Below are positions 25,781-34,135 of a stretch of 64,000 nt of DNA, piece after piece. Origin of the DNA: an uncultured Phycisphaerae bacterium (GTDB lineage: Bacteria > Planctomycetota > Phycisphaerae > UBA1845 > Fen-1342); the NCBI GenBank assembly GCA_937928595.1, contig CALGJV010000002.1, positions 30,755 to 94,754 on the forward strand. Reading direction: 5' to 3'. Position 1 is the first letter of the stretch. Every line of letters begins with the position of its first letter. The position numbers and the translations under genes are program-made. The notes beneath the pieces were generated by a model. It saw only the letters and a list, made by a program, of their open reading frames with translations, was not told the origin of the DNA and made no database searches.

Positions 25781-25817
25781 GCGGCCGGTCACCGGTGGCA
25801 GTCCGGCGACCGGCCGC
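25781..25817. terminator. 10-bp perfect inverted repeat between miniprotein and nrdJ ends
   Basis: GCGGCCGGTC (25781-25790) pairs exactly with GACCGGCCGC (25808-25817) around a 17-base loop. Placed 26 bases before the end of nrdJ and 22 bases after the miniprotein stop, so it could terminate both convergent transcripts. Confidence 0.5.
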
Positions 25818-25843
25818 GGCGCGCGCCGGAGGAGGGGCGGGAC

Positions 25844-28756
25844 TCAGCAGGCGGCCCAGCCGCAGCCGTGGCACTTCCGGCAGCCTTCCTGCAACGAGAG
25901 CGTTCCGCCGCACTCCGGGCACTTGACGCTGTAGTGCGCCGCCGAATCGTGGCGGTGCCGCACGGACGCCAGCACACCGCTCAGATCCAGCATAGGGGCG
26001 TCGGCGGCGACGGTCGTCGGAACCGGCGGCAGCGCCGACTCCGTGACGCGGAGCTCCGCGACACTGGGGGCCTCCGCGAGTTCTTCATCGAGCACGGCGA
26101 CCGCGACGTCATCGTCCGCCGCGCTGTGCCCGTTGCCGTTGCCGTTGCCGTTCGACCCTGCCGAGGAGTGCGCGGCGCGTGGGGACTGGCTGCGCGTCAA
26201 GAGCGCAGAACGGGACGCGGCCAGAGGCCGTTCGACCAACCGCTCGGCCGTGGGAGTCGCGACGCGGGCGGTCGCGGCAGCGCCCGTGACAGCCGGCGGC
26301 GACACGGGCCGGTCGAGCGGCGTGTTGTCCGGCGTGTGGGGCGCAGGCCGCGGGTTGTCGATCTCCGCGGGTTCGATCTCGCCGAGAAGCAGGGCGCGGA
26401 GGCCGAAGCGCTCCTTGGCCCGGGCGTACTTCTTGAGCGCGCACGCCAGACCGTCGCCGAGGGACATGATGCGTCCGCTGCGGGTCGGGATCTGGAGCGA
26501 CGTGCCGATGCCTTCGAGCTGCTTGATCACGAGGCGCAGGCTGCCGCCGGACCGCAGCCAGAGCGATGTGAGGCGACAGATGGCCTCCAAGTCGCTGTTG
26601 GCGACGTCGCCGCCCTTGCCGAGCTGCGCGAAGACCTCGAGCTCACGGTCGTTGCGAGGGTCGACCGTGATCTTCACGTGCATGTTGCCGAACGGCGTCA
26701 TCTGGCGGATGCGCAGGCCGCTGACGATTTCGGGCAGGTCCATGGGCTCAATGTGCGGCGGGCCGGGAGGAACCGGCGGATCGGCCGGTCGGGCGGCCTC
26801 GGCGGCCGCCTTCTTCGCAGCTTCGACCTGCTTGAGTGCCATCGGCTGGCCGCTGCGGCAGTTGTTGCGATAGACGGTCACGCCCTTGCACCGGAGATCG
26901 AACGCGAGGCGGTAGATCGTCTCGACGTCCTCGCGGGTGGCTTCCTCGGGGAAGTTGATCGTCTTGCTGATGGAGGCGTCGCAGTGCTCCTGGAAGGCGG
27001 CCTGCATGCGCATGTGCCACTCGGGCGAGATGTCGTGCGCGCAGACGAAGACGAGGCGCACGTCCTCGGGGATGCCGTCGATGTGCGCCAGCGTGCCTTC
27101 GCGCGCGATGCGTTCGATCAGGTCGTCGCTGTAGAAACCCCGCTGCCGGGCGACGGTCCGGAATGTCTCGTTGACCTCCACAAGCGGCTTGTCGCCGCCC
27201 CGCTGGCCCTTGAGCACGTTGCGGATGAACGCCAGCGAGAACATCGGTTCGATGCCGCCGGAGCAGTTGGCGATGATGCTGATGGTGCCGGTGGGCGCCA
27301 CGGTGGTGACCGCGGCGTTCCGCATCATGCGATTGTGCCGCGTCTGCCACAGGCTGCCTTTCCAGTTGGCGAAGCAACCGCGCTCGCGGGCGAGCTGCTC
27401 GCTGGCGTTGTGGGCCTCATCGTTCACGAACTTCATGAAGCGGCGGCCCCACTCAACGCCCGCCGCGCTGTTGTACGGCACGCCCAGCTTGAACAGGGCG
27501 TCCGCGAAGCCCATGATGCCCAGGCCGATCTTGCGGTTGTTCCGGCAGATCTGCTCGATTTCCGGCAGCGGGTAGTTGTTGGCGTCGATGACGTTGTCCA
27601 GGAACCGCGTCGCCAGGTGCACATCGACCCGCAGGGCTTCCCAGTCGACGGCCGCCTCCGGCGTGCATGCTCCGCGGACGTACAACCCGAGGTTCACGCT
27701 GCCCAGGTTGCAGGCCTCGTAGGGCAGCAGGGGCTGCTCTCCGCACGGATTCGTCGCCTCGATACGGCCGACGTGCGGCGTGGGGTTGTGCTCGTTGATG
27801 CGGTCGATGAACACCACGCCGGGCTCGCCCGTCTGCCAGGCGTGATCGACGATGAGGTTCCAGATGTCGCGCTTGGTGTAGACCCGCCCTTGCAGCTCGG
27901 CGGGGAGGGGCCCGGTCATCCGGGGCGAGCGGTAGTAACGCTCCCGGGCTGTCGGCGCGACCGGCTCGACGCAGTCGACCGGAATCAGGTCGCGCACGTC
28001 GTACTTCCAGATGTCGAGGTCGCGCGGGAGGGCGAAGGCCTGGCCGTTCCGCGGATTGCGGACGATGTGCGGCGAGTCGGGGTCGGCCCGGTGTTCCTCC
28101 ATCCACACGTCCGTGACCTTCACCGAGATGTTGTAGTTCGTGAACTGATTGAGATCCTGCTTGGCGTACAGGAACTTCAGGATGTCGGGGTGATGGATGT
28201 ACATCATCCCCATGTTCGCGCCACGGCGGAACGCGCCCTGCTGGATCGCGTTGGTCGCCTCGCTGAAGGCCTTCCAGAAGCTGATCGGTCCGCTGGTCGT
28301 CCCGCCGCTCGACTTGATGAAGTCGCCGGTCGGGCGAAGTTCGTCGAACGCGAAGCCCGTGCCCCCGCCCGCCTTCTGAATCAGGGCCGTGTGCTTGATG
28401 CTGTTGAAGATGTCCACGATCGAGTCGCGGACCGGCAACACGAAGCAGGCCGAGAGCATGCCCATCTCGCGCCCGGCATTCATGAGCGTCGGCGAGTTGG
28501 GCATGAACGCGCCGCGCGCCATCAGATCGTAGAAAGCGGTCTCCCACCGGTGGCGGTCCAGCTCGCTGGCGCCGTAGAGCAACTCCGCGTCGGCAATGGT
28601 GCGGGCCACTCGACGAAAGAGATCCCCCGGGAGCTCAATGCACGCCCCGGATTCGTTCTTCTTCAGGTACCGGGCCTCGAGTACCTTGCGGGCGTTCTCC
28701 GTGAGTTGGGGCTCGTCCATGAGCCGCGCGGCAGTGGTGGAGGGCATCGTTGACAT
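25844..28756 (-). CDS. nrdJ: Adenosylcobalamin-dependent (class II) ribonucleotide reductase
   Basis: 970 residues. Reduces ribonucleotides using an AdoCbl-generated thiyl radical, so no oxygen or NrdB is needed. Seen: PNSPTLMNAG, LSACFVLPV (redox Cys), QKAGGGTGFAFDELRPTG, active-site NPCGEQPLLPYEACNLGSVN (Asn-Cys-Glu), APTGTISIIANCSGGIEP. The C-terminal part has a low-complexity linker (Asn-Gly repeats, about residues 865-885) and ends with the zinc-ribbon-like CPECGGTLSLQEGCRKCHGCG, which in this family carries the shuttle cysteines. A promoter with an NrdR-like box lies upstream. No cobalamin riboswitch was found. Confidence 0.96.
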   Translation of the reverse strand: MSTMPSTTAARLMDEPQLTENARKVLEARYLKKNESGACIELPGDLFRRVARTIADAELLYGASELDRHRWETAFYDLMARGAFMPNSPTLMNAGREMGMLSACFVLPVRDSIVDIFNSIKHTALIQKAGGGTGFAFDELRPTGDFIKSSGGTTSGPISFWKAFSEATNAIQQGAFRRGANMGMMYIHHPDILKFLYAKQDLNQFTNYNISVKVTDVWMEEHRADPDSPHIVRNPRNGQAFALPRDLDIWKYDVRDLIPVDCVEPVAPTARERYYRSPRMTGPLPAELQGRVYTKRDIWNLIVDHAWQTGEPGVVFIDRINEHNPTPHVGRIEATNPCGEQPLLPYEACNLGSVNLGLYVRGACTPEAAVDWEALRVDVHLATRFLDNVIDANNYPLPEIEQICRNNRKIGLGIMGFADALFKLGVPYNSAAGVEWGRRFMKFVNDEAHNASEQLARERGCFANWKGSLWQTRHNRMMRNAAVTTVAPTGTISIIANCSGGIEPMFSLAFIRNVLKGQRGGDKPLVEVNETFRTVARQRGFYSDDLIERIAREGTLAHIDGIPEDVRLVFVCAHDISPEWHMRMQAAFQEHCDASISKTINFPEEATREDVETIYRLAFDLRCKGVTVYRNNCRSGQPMALKQVEAAKKAAAEAARPADPPVPPGPPHIEPMDLPEIVSGLRIRQMTPFGNMHVKITVDPRNDRELEVFAQLGKGGDVANSDLEAICRLTSLWLRSGGSLRLVIKQLEGIGTSLQIPTRSGRIMSLGDGLACALKKYARAKERFGLRALLLGEIEPAEIDNPRPAPHTPDNTPLDRPVSPPAVTGAAATARVATPTAERLVERPLAASRSALLTRSQSPRAAHSSAGSNGNGNGNGHSAADDDVAVAVLDEELAEAPSVAELRVTESALPPVPTTVAADAPMLDLSGVLASVRHRHDSAAHYSVKCPECGGTLSLQEGCRKCHGCGWAAC

Positions 28757-28875
28757 CCGCGTACTCCGTTGTGGGGATGTACCGTTTCGACCGAGTTACT
28801 ACATGCCTCTGCCGGCGTCCGGCCGGCTGCCCCAGGATTGGCGGGGCTGCCCACCAGATTTAGGGGGCAACGTTC

Positions 28876-28904
28876 AATATAGCTCAAGATATTGGGGGCG
28901 TCAA
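28876..28904 (-). promoter_or_regulatory. nrdJ promoter with NrdR-like box in the spacer
   Basis: Minus strand: -35 TTGACG (28904-28899), 17-base spacer, -10 TATATT (28881-28876). The spacer carries CAATATCTTG (28894-28885), which fits the core of the NrdR box (CwATATnTwG). NrdR represses ribonucleotide reductase genes in many bacteria. Only one box is clear, whereas NrdR usually needs two boxes about three helical turns apart. Confidence 0.55.
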
Positions 28905-28945
28905 AAATTATCTGCGGGGCCACGAGATTGTCCATAAGTGCGTGA

Positions 28946-28963
28946 AATACAACAGGTTGTATT
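28946..28963. promoter_or_regulatory. Perfect 18-bp palindrome upstream of the nrdJ promoter
   Basis: AATACAAC-AG-GTTGTATT: two exact 8-base arms with a 2-base centre. The short centre makes an RNA hairpin unlikely, so a protein-binding site is preferred. It lies about 40 bases upstream of the nrdJ -35 box. Confidence 0.45.
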
Positions 28964-29063
28964 CATCACTCCCATGGGTACAAGCCGATGTAATCGCCTG
29001 GCGTCGAGCCGCCGGACTGGCGCCAGAGTACCAAACATCAAGCTAACGAATTGTGAAGTCGGG

Positions 29064-29089
29064 AGCGGTTTCTGATTTCCGGAACCGCT
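29064..29089 (-). terminator. Hairpin after the M20 amidohydrolase gene
   Basis: AGCGGTTTC (29064-29072) pairs with GGAACCGCT (29081-29089), one wobble, 8-base loop. It follows the minus-strand M20 stop by about 20 bases. No T-tract. A second short palindrome (GATCGGC-TT-GCCGATC) overlaps the stop itself. Confidence 0.4.
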
Positions 29090-29107
29090 GGTGGATCGGC
29101 TTGCCGA

Positions 29108-30310
29108 TCAACGTGGCGTCTTGCCGGTGACGCTCCAATCGAGGGCAACCTGGGTGAGGAGCGCCGCCCCGATCGGCAGGGCGGCCTCGTCGATGTCGAA
29201 TCGCGGGTGGTGATGGGGGTGGCAGCACCCCTTGGTCTCGTTCCGGCCGCCGAGGAAGAGGAAGGCCGCCGGCACCTTCTGGGCGTAATAGGCGAAATCC
29301 TCGCCGCCGCCCTGGGGGGACATCGTCACGATGTCGGTTTCGCCGATGCCGATGGCCCGCGCGGCTGCCAGCGCCCGGCTGACCGCATTCGCGTCGTTCA
29401 CAACGGCCGGATACCCCTCCCGGATCGCGACTTCCGCCGCCGCGCCGTGGTTGCGGGCCACGCCGGTCGCCAGTTCGTGGACTCGTGCACACACGATGGC
29501 CCGAACAGGCTCGCTGAGCGTGCGGACGGTGCCGCGAAGCTCGACCATCTCGGGGATGATGTTGCTGGCGGAGCCGCCTTGCACCTGCGTGATCGACACG
29601 ACGGCGCTGTCCGTCATCGCGATCGAGCGGCTCACGATGGTCTGAAGGGCGAGAACGAGTTCGGCCGCGACGACGATGGGGTCGACGCACTGCTGCGGCA
29701 TGGCGGCGTGGCCGCCGCGTCCGGTGATGGTGATCCGCAGTTCGCTCGTCGCGGACATGAACGGACCGACGCGCGTGCCGAGCGTCCCGACGGGCATCTC
29801 GGACCAGATGTGGAGCCCGTAGACCTCGCCGACGCCGTTGAGCACGCCTGCCGCCACGAGCGGCGCAGCGCCGCCGGGTGATTTCTCCTCGCTCGGCTGG
29901 AAAATCAGGCGGACCGGCGCCCGCAGCTCGGCACGGCGCTCCGCAAGCAGCGCGGCCGCGCCGAGCAGCATGGCCATGTGAGCGTCGTGGCCGCAGGCGT
30001 GCATGACGCCCGGGCGCCGCGACGCGTAAGTCGCGCCGGTTTCCTCGGTGATCGGGAGAGCGTCCATGTCGGCGCGGAGCGCGACTGCGGCGGCCCCCGA
30101 CGGCGAATCCGGGAGCAGGTCCGCGATCAGGCCGTGCGTGTCCGCAATTTGCTCTCGCGGCTGGTAGCCGAGGCGACGCAGCTCGGCCGCGACGTAACGG
30201 GCCGTTTCGGCCTCCTGGCCGCTGAGCTCCGGGTGGGCGTGCAGATGGCGGCGCCAGGCGCTGAGGGTGTCGGCCAGGGCTTGCGCGGCAGCGCGAATGG
30301 GTGTGGACAT
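29108..30310 (-). CDS. M20-family amidohydrolase (N-acyl-amino acid / hippurate hydrolase-like)
   Basis: 400 residues from ATG 30310; the frame continues upstream without family features. Seen in order: LHAHPELSGQEAETA, ALRADMDALPITEETGA, the metal-binding CGHDAHMAMLLGAA, FQPSEEKSPGGAAPLV (catalytic Glu), dimerisation domain GRGGHAAMPQQCVDPI, and C-terminal GGEDFAYYAQKVP with the last metal-ligand region CCHPHHHPRFDIDE. No signal peptide; cytoplasmic. The family removes acyl groups from amino acids or conjugates. Divergent from the radical SAM gene at 30419. Confidence 0.93.
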   Translation of the reverse strand: MSTPIRAAAQALADTLSAWRRHLHAHPELSGQEAETARYVAAELRRLGYQPREQIADTHGLIADLLPDSPSGAAAVALRADMDALPITEETGATYASRRPGVMHACGHDAHMAMLLGAAALLAERRAELRAPVRLIFQPSEEKSPGGAAPLVAAGVLNGVGEVYGLHIWSEMPVGTLGTRVGPFMSATSELRITITGRGGHAAMPQQCVDPIVVAAELVLALQTIVSRSIAMTDSAVVSITQVQGGSASNIIPEMVELRGTVRTLSEPVRAIVCARVHELATGVARNHGAAAEVAIREGYPAVVNDANAVSRALAAARAIGIGETDIVTMSPQGGGEDFAYYAQKVPAAFLFLGGRNETKGCCHPHHHPRFDIDEAALPIGAALLTQVALDWSVTGKTPR

Positions 30311-30401
30311 GGCAAGGGGAGTATAGCGCCCGGACCGCACGGCGTGCGACTCGGCGCGTGGGCGGGGGCGGCTTTGCGGAATCACGGATCGTCGGAGGCG
30401 G

Positions 30402-30407
30402 TATAAT
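30402..30407 (+). promoter_or_regulatory. Consensus -10 hexamer TATAAT close to an ATG
   Basis: TATAAT lies 11 bases before the ATG at 30419, so transcription would start about 5 bases before the codon and the mRNA would be nearly leaderless. No good -35 hexamer at 16-18 bases was found. The photolyase gene has a similar arrangement (TAGTAT at 39018-39023, ATG 39030). Confidence 0.4.
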
Positions 30408-30418
30408 CGGCGGGGGTT

Positions 30419-32152
30419 ATGAGTCACGACACCGGCCAGCGGACTGCGTCGCCGGCCGGCGCGCCGCGCCCGGCTGCCGAGCCGCGGCGGCAGTGGCGCG
30501 TCCGGCTGATCAACCCCAATTCGCCGCTCTCCACGATCACGATGCCGGGCGTCATCCGGAAGATGACGTTCAGCCGCAAGGCTTTGTTCGCCCCGACCGG
30601 GTTGATGATTTGCGCGGCCGTGACGCCGTCCGGGTGGCACGTCGAGCTGGTGGACGAGTGCACCCGCGACGAGCCGCACCGTGCCACGGCGGACGTGGAT
30701 CTGGTCGGCATTTCGGCGATGACCACGCAGGCCCGACGGGCGTACGCCATCGCGGACGAGTACCGGGCGCTGGGCGTGCCCGTCGTGATGGGCGGGATTC
30801 ACCCCAGCGCGCTGCCGGAGGAAGCGCTCGCGCACTGCGACGTCGTTTGCCGCGGTGACGCGGAGTCGACGTGGCCGCACGTGCTGGCCGACTTCGAGGC
30901 CGCGGCGGCACGCGGAGAGCGGCCGGCGGACGGCCTGCGGCGCGTGTACGACTGGGCGGAAGCTCCGCCGGCCCCGATCGCAACACCGCGGAAGGACGTG
31001 ATTCGGGCCGCGGACTATCTGGTCGCGAACCCGATCCAGACGACGCGCGGTTGCCCGCACACGTGCAACTTCTGCACGACCCCGGCGGTGTTCGGCCGGA
31101 AGTTCCGCCAGCGGGCGGTGGCGGACATCGTGGCGGAGATCAAGGCCGTCAACGCGGTGAAGAAGCCGTGGTGCTACATCTTCGCCGACGACAACTTCGG
31201 CGGAAATCAGGCGTGGGCGCTGGAGCTGTGCGAGGCTCTGCGGCCGCTGAAGATCGGCTGGGCGTCACAGTGCGACATCTTGATCAGCAAGAGCGACCGG
31301 CTGCTGCGGGCGATGCGGGCAAGCGGGTGCCAGGGGCTGATCCTGGGCCTGGAGAGCCCGAAGGACGATACGCTGCGCGAAGCAGGCAAGAAGTTCGTGC
31401 AGCCGGACACGTACGAATGGCGGATCCGCAAAATCCAGAGCTTCAACATCGGGCTGTGGGGGGCGTTCATCTTCGGCTTCGACCATGACACGTGGCAGGA
31501 CTGCCAGGGGGCCTGCGAGTTCGCCCGGCGCATGGACTTGGCGATGAGCTGTTTCCCGATCCTGACGCCGTACCCCGGCACCGAGTTCTTTCGCCAGTTC
31601 GAGCGGGAGGGGCGGCTTCGCACGCGCGACTGGGAGCGGTACAACGGCGCGTCCGTCGTGTTTGAGCCGCGGCGGATGACACCGCGGGAGCTGCGGCACG
31701 CCCAGATGGCCGCGTTCGCGGAGTTCTACTCCCTGCGCTCCGCCGCCCGGCGGCTGGGCGTGTGGCCGCCGAAGACGAAGGCATGGATCGCGAACCTCGC
31801 GATCTGGAAGGGCATTCGCTACTACTACCGGTGGCGCCGGCGGCCGGTGCCGCGGTTCGCCGACTTTCTGGATCGCGGCGGCCCGGCCTGGGATTACCCC
31901 CCGGAGAAATGGGAGCAGGAGCTGACGCCCGGCGAGCAGTTGCTGGAGGCCGCGACGCGGCGAGACGAAGAGCGGGACCGGGCGTTCGGCGTGACCCCGA
32001 GCGACGACGCGGCGGCGTGCGCGGGCTGCGGATCAGTGGGGGCCATGGCGCTCAGCGCGTTGGCGGCGGGGCACCCGCTGGTGCAGGCGGCGGTCGAGGA
32101 ACGGGCGGGTGAGGCGGCGGGCGGACCGGCCGCCGTGGAAGGCGCGCCATGA
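30419..32152 (+). CDS. B12-binding-domain radical SAM protein
   Basis: 577 residues. N-terminal cobalamin-binding-like Rossmann domain (about 25-180: VRLINPNSPL, VDLVGISAMTTQARRAY, VVMGGIHPSALPEEAL), followed by a radical SAM barrel (about 200-420) with cluster motif CPHTCNFC, DDNFGGN, GLESPKDDT and a late PYPGTEFF. The C-terminal 100 residues are Arg/Trp-rich and include CAGCG. The layout is that of BchE/HpnJ-type enzymes acting on lipids, cofactors or natural products; the substrate is unknown. It overlaps the next gene's ATG (ATGA). A consensus -10 sits immediately upstream. Confidence 0.88.
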   Translation: MSHDTGQRTASPAGAPRPAAEPRRQWRVRLINPNSPLSTITMPGVIRKMTFSRKALFAPTGLMICAAVTPSGWHVELVDECTRDEPHRATADVDLVGISAMTTQARRAYAIADEYRALGVPVVMGGIHPSALPEEALAHCDVVCRGDAESTWPHVLADFEAAAARGERPADGLRRVYDWAEAPPAPIATPRKDVIRAADYLVANPIQTTRGCPHTCNFCTTPAVFGRKFRQRAVADIVAEIKAVNAVKKPWCYIFADDNFGGNQAWALELCEALRPLKIGWASQCDILISKSDRLLRAMRASGCQGLILGLESPKDDTLREAGKKFVQPDTYEWRIRKIQSFNIGLWGAFIFGFDHDTWQDCQGACEFARRMDLAMSCFPILTPYPGTEFFRQFEREGRLRTRDWERYNGASVVFEPRRMTPRELRHAQMAAFAEFYSLRSAARRLGVWPPKTKAWIANLAIWKGIRYYYRWRRRPVPRFADFLDRGGPAWDYPPEKWEQELTPGEQLLEAATRRDEERDRAFGVTPSDDAAACAGCGSVGAMALSALAAGHPLVQAAVEERAGEAAGGPAAVEGAP

Positions 32153-32787
32153 CGAGACGGCCGACGTTTGGGACGATGCTGGCGGTTGTGCCGGTTGGGT
32201 TCCTGCTGGGGTGTGCCGCGCCGCAGCCCACGGGCACGCCGGTGAGGGCGGACGTGCCGGCCGCCACTCCGCCGGCGCTGCCGCTCGGCGAGTGGACCGG
32301 CATCGGGCGTTACTGCCGGGTGGAGAACATGGCGGCCGTCGCGACCCAGCCGGTGGAGCCGAAGGTCCGCGCGGGGCTGTATCCCACGAGCCTGAAGATC
32401 GAGCGGACGACGCTGGCGGGCGAGCCGGTGCTGTGCATCGACATCCTGTCGCTGAGCGAGATGAACGGTCCGAAGGACCGGACGCAGATCCTGATCTACC
32501 TCGACCCGGAGCCGGTGCGCGCGGCCGGCGTGCCGCTTCAGTTGTACCGTGTCCGGCAGGCGGGCGTTTCGTTGGAAGAGGGCGCGGCGATGCAGTTCCA
32601 GACGGGCGGGGCGGGCATTGCCGTGAGCCTCATGCGTGACGCGGACGATACGGTGCTGCGCATCGAAGGGGTTTCCTTCCGGGACTGCCTCCGGTTCCGC
32701 GGGACCCGCGTGACGAAGGACGGCGTTTACGGCGACGGCGGGTCGCTGCGGATCTACTGGTCGGAGACGCTGGAGCGCCGGCGATAG
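32149..32787 (+). CDS. Lipoprotein of unknown function
   Basis: 212 residues, start overlapping the radical SAM stop (ATGA). Lipoprotein signal [13 protein letters not shown] with lipobox LLGC. The mature region is beta-rich with no motif I recognise ([39 protein letters not shown]). Translational coupling to the radical SAM gene suggests a shared process, perhaps at the envelope; this is inference. Confidence 0.75.
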   Translation: MTRRPTFGTMLAVVPVGFLLGCAAPQPTGTPVRADVPAATPPALPLGEWTGIGRYCRVENMAAVATQPVEPKVRAGLYPTSLKIERTTLAGEPVLCIDILSLSEMNGPKDRTQILIYLDPEPVRAAGVPLQLYRVRQAGVSLEEGAAMQFQTGGAGIAVSLMRDADDTVLRIEGVSFRDCLRFRGTRVTKDGVYGDGGSLRIYWSETLERRR

Positions 32788-32833
32788 GCACGCGTCCGCG
32801 TCGTGTCGCGCGACCTCCGTTCGGAACCTTGAC

Positions 32834-33253
32834 ATGAAGTCGCATCGCGAAGAACTGTGGTTCGAGCTCCCCACGCGGCGGGGGTTCGTGAACATCACGC
32901 CGCGGGTCGAGGCCGCCGTCCGCGCCAGCGGCGTGCGGGAGGGGCTGGTGCTCGTGAACGCGATGCACATCACGGCCAGCGTGTTCATCAATGATGATGA
33001 GCCGGGACTGCAAGCGGATTTCGAGCGCTGGCTGGAGCGTTTGGCGCCGCACGCCCCGACGACGCAGTACGATCACAACCGCACCGGCGAGGACAACGCC
33101 GATGCCCACCTAAAGCGGCAGGTCATGGGGCGCGAGGTCGTCGTGGCCATCACGGGCGGAAAGCTCGACCTGGGGCCGTGGGAGCAGGTGTTCTACGGCG
33201 AGTTCGACGGCCGGCGGCGCAAACGGGTGCTGATCAAGGTTGTGGGGGAGTAG
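32834..33253 (+). CDS. YjbQ family protein (UPF0047, secondary thiamine-phosphate synthase type)
   Basis: 139 residues, standard for the family. Seen: [31 protein letters not shown], the conserved [21 protein letters not shown] region containing Asp, His and Glu/Asp ligands, and [22 protein letters not shown]. coli YjbQ has weak thiamine-phosphate synthase activity; the physiological role is unclear. Lies 46 bases after the lipoprotein gene, same strand. Confidence 0.92.
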   Translation: MKSHREELWFELPTRRGFVNITPRVEAAVRASGVREGLVLVNAMHITASVFINDDEPGLQADFERWLERLAPHAPTTQYDHNRTGEDNADAHLKRQVMGREVVVAITGGKLDLGPWEQVFYGEFDGRRRKRVLIKVVGE

Positions 33254-33280
33254 CGTGGGACGGTGGCGGGCGGCCCGGCG

Positions 33281-34135
33281 CTACGACGAGCGGAGCGGGA
33301 TGCGATCGCGCACCGCCGGCATCACGGCGATCGCGGGCAGTTCGCCGCGCCGGTAGGCGCCGACGTCGAGCGGGAACACGGGCCGCCCGTCCGGCGTGAT
33401 CAGCTCACCGCCGGCCGCTGCGATGAGTGCCGCCCCGGCGGCGAGGTCCCACAGGCGGGGGTTGTCGGCGAACATCGCGTCCAGCTCGCCCGTCGCGACG
33501 AGCGCGAGGTGCAGCGCCGTCGAGCCGAAGTTGCGGCAGATGCAACCCGCCAGCCATTGTTCGACCAGCGGCAGGAGGGCGGGCGCGGGGTTCGACGGGA
33601 CGCCCACGACCGGCTTGACGGGGCGGCCCTGCGCCCAAGCCGGTGGCGCCGGCGGCGGCTGCGGCTGCTCGTCGCGAAACAGGCCGGCCGACCGGTCGGC
33701 GGACCAGAGGATGTCGCGCGGGGGGTCGTACACGGCGCCGGCCACCGGGCGCCCGTCATGCAGCGCGGCGACCGAGCACGCGTAGAACGGAATGCCGCGG
33801 ACGAAGTTGCGGGTACCGTCGAGGGGGTCGATGGCCCAGGTGATAACCGCATTGTCCGGCTCGGGCGCGCCGTCCAGCACCTCGCGCGGCAGCGTCTCCT
33901 CGGCAATGAGGGCGTCCTGCGGACGGGCGGCGCGGATGCGACGGATGACCTCAACCTGCGCGGCTTCGTCGGCCTCGCTGACCTCGCTCTGATCGTTCTT
34001 GAGCCGAACGCGCAGCGCGCGGGTGAAGAACGAGCGTGCGACGGCGCCCCCGGCTCGAGCGGCGGTTTCGGCCAGCCGCCGGAGGGCCGCCAGCGCCGCG
34101 GGATCCGGCGGGGTCGCGGGGGTCGGTGGGGTCAC
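33281..34135 (-). CDS. Inositol-monophosphatase-family phosphatase
   Basis: 284 residues from GTG 34135, which overlaps the yidC stop (GTGA). Mg-dependent sugar-phosphate or nucleotide phosphatase fold. Seen: KNDQSEVSEADEAAQ, metal site LIAEE, WAIDPLDGTRNFVRGIPFYA (core metal motif DPLDGT), and the C-terminal WDLAAGAALIAAAGG. Histidinol-phosphatase (HisN type) and inositol-1-phosphatase cannot be distinguished by eye. Co-transcribed with yidC. Confidence 0.9.
   Translation of the reverse strand: MTPPTPATPPDPAALAALRRLAETAARAGGAVARSFFTRALRVRLKNDQSEVSEADEAAQVEVIRRIRAARPQDALIAEETLPREVLDGAPEPDNAVITWAIDPLDGTRNFVRGIPFYACSVAALHDGRPVAGAVYDPPRDILWSADRSAGLFRDEQPQPPPAPPAWAQGRPVKPVVGVPSNPAPALLPLVEQWLAGCICRNFGSTALHLALVATGELDAMFADNPRLWDLAAGAALIAAAGGELITPDGRPVFPLDVGAYRRGELPAIAVMPAVRDRIPLRSS

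Larger units (their letters stand above)
28757..29107. other. nrdJ control region
   Basis: 351 bases, locally AT-richer than the rest of the window. It contains the nrdJ promoter with an NrdR-like box (28876-28904), a perfect 18-bp palindrome (28946-28963), and hairpins just after the M20 gene stop (29064-29089). No open frame of interest. Confidence 0.6.

Noticed and set aside
26115..26160. Short GCCGTT-type repeat as a CRISPR-like or satellite element
   Set aside because: It lies inside nrdJ and encodes a flexible Asn-Gly linker.
26043..28753. Very long open frames on the plus strand opposite nrdJ
   Set aside because: They have no recognisable motifs and arise because high-GC coding sequence rarely has stops on the opposite strand; nrdJ motifs fill the minus strand end to end.
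28757..29107. Cobalamin riboswitch upstream of the B12-dependent reductase
   Set aside because: The B12-box core (GCCACTG-type) and surrounding helices were not found; the region looks like a protein-regulated promoter.
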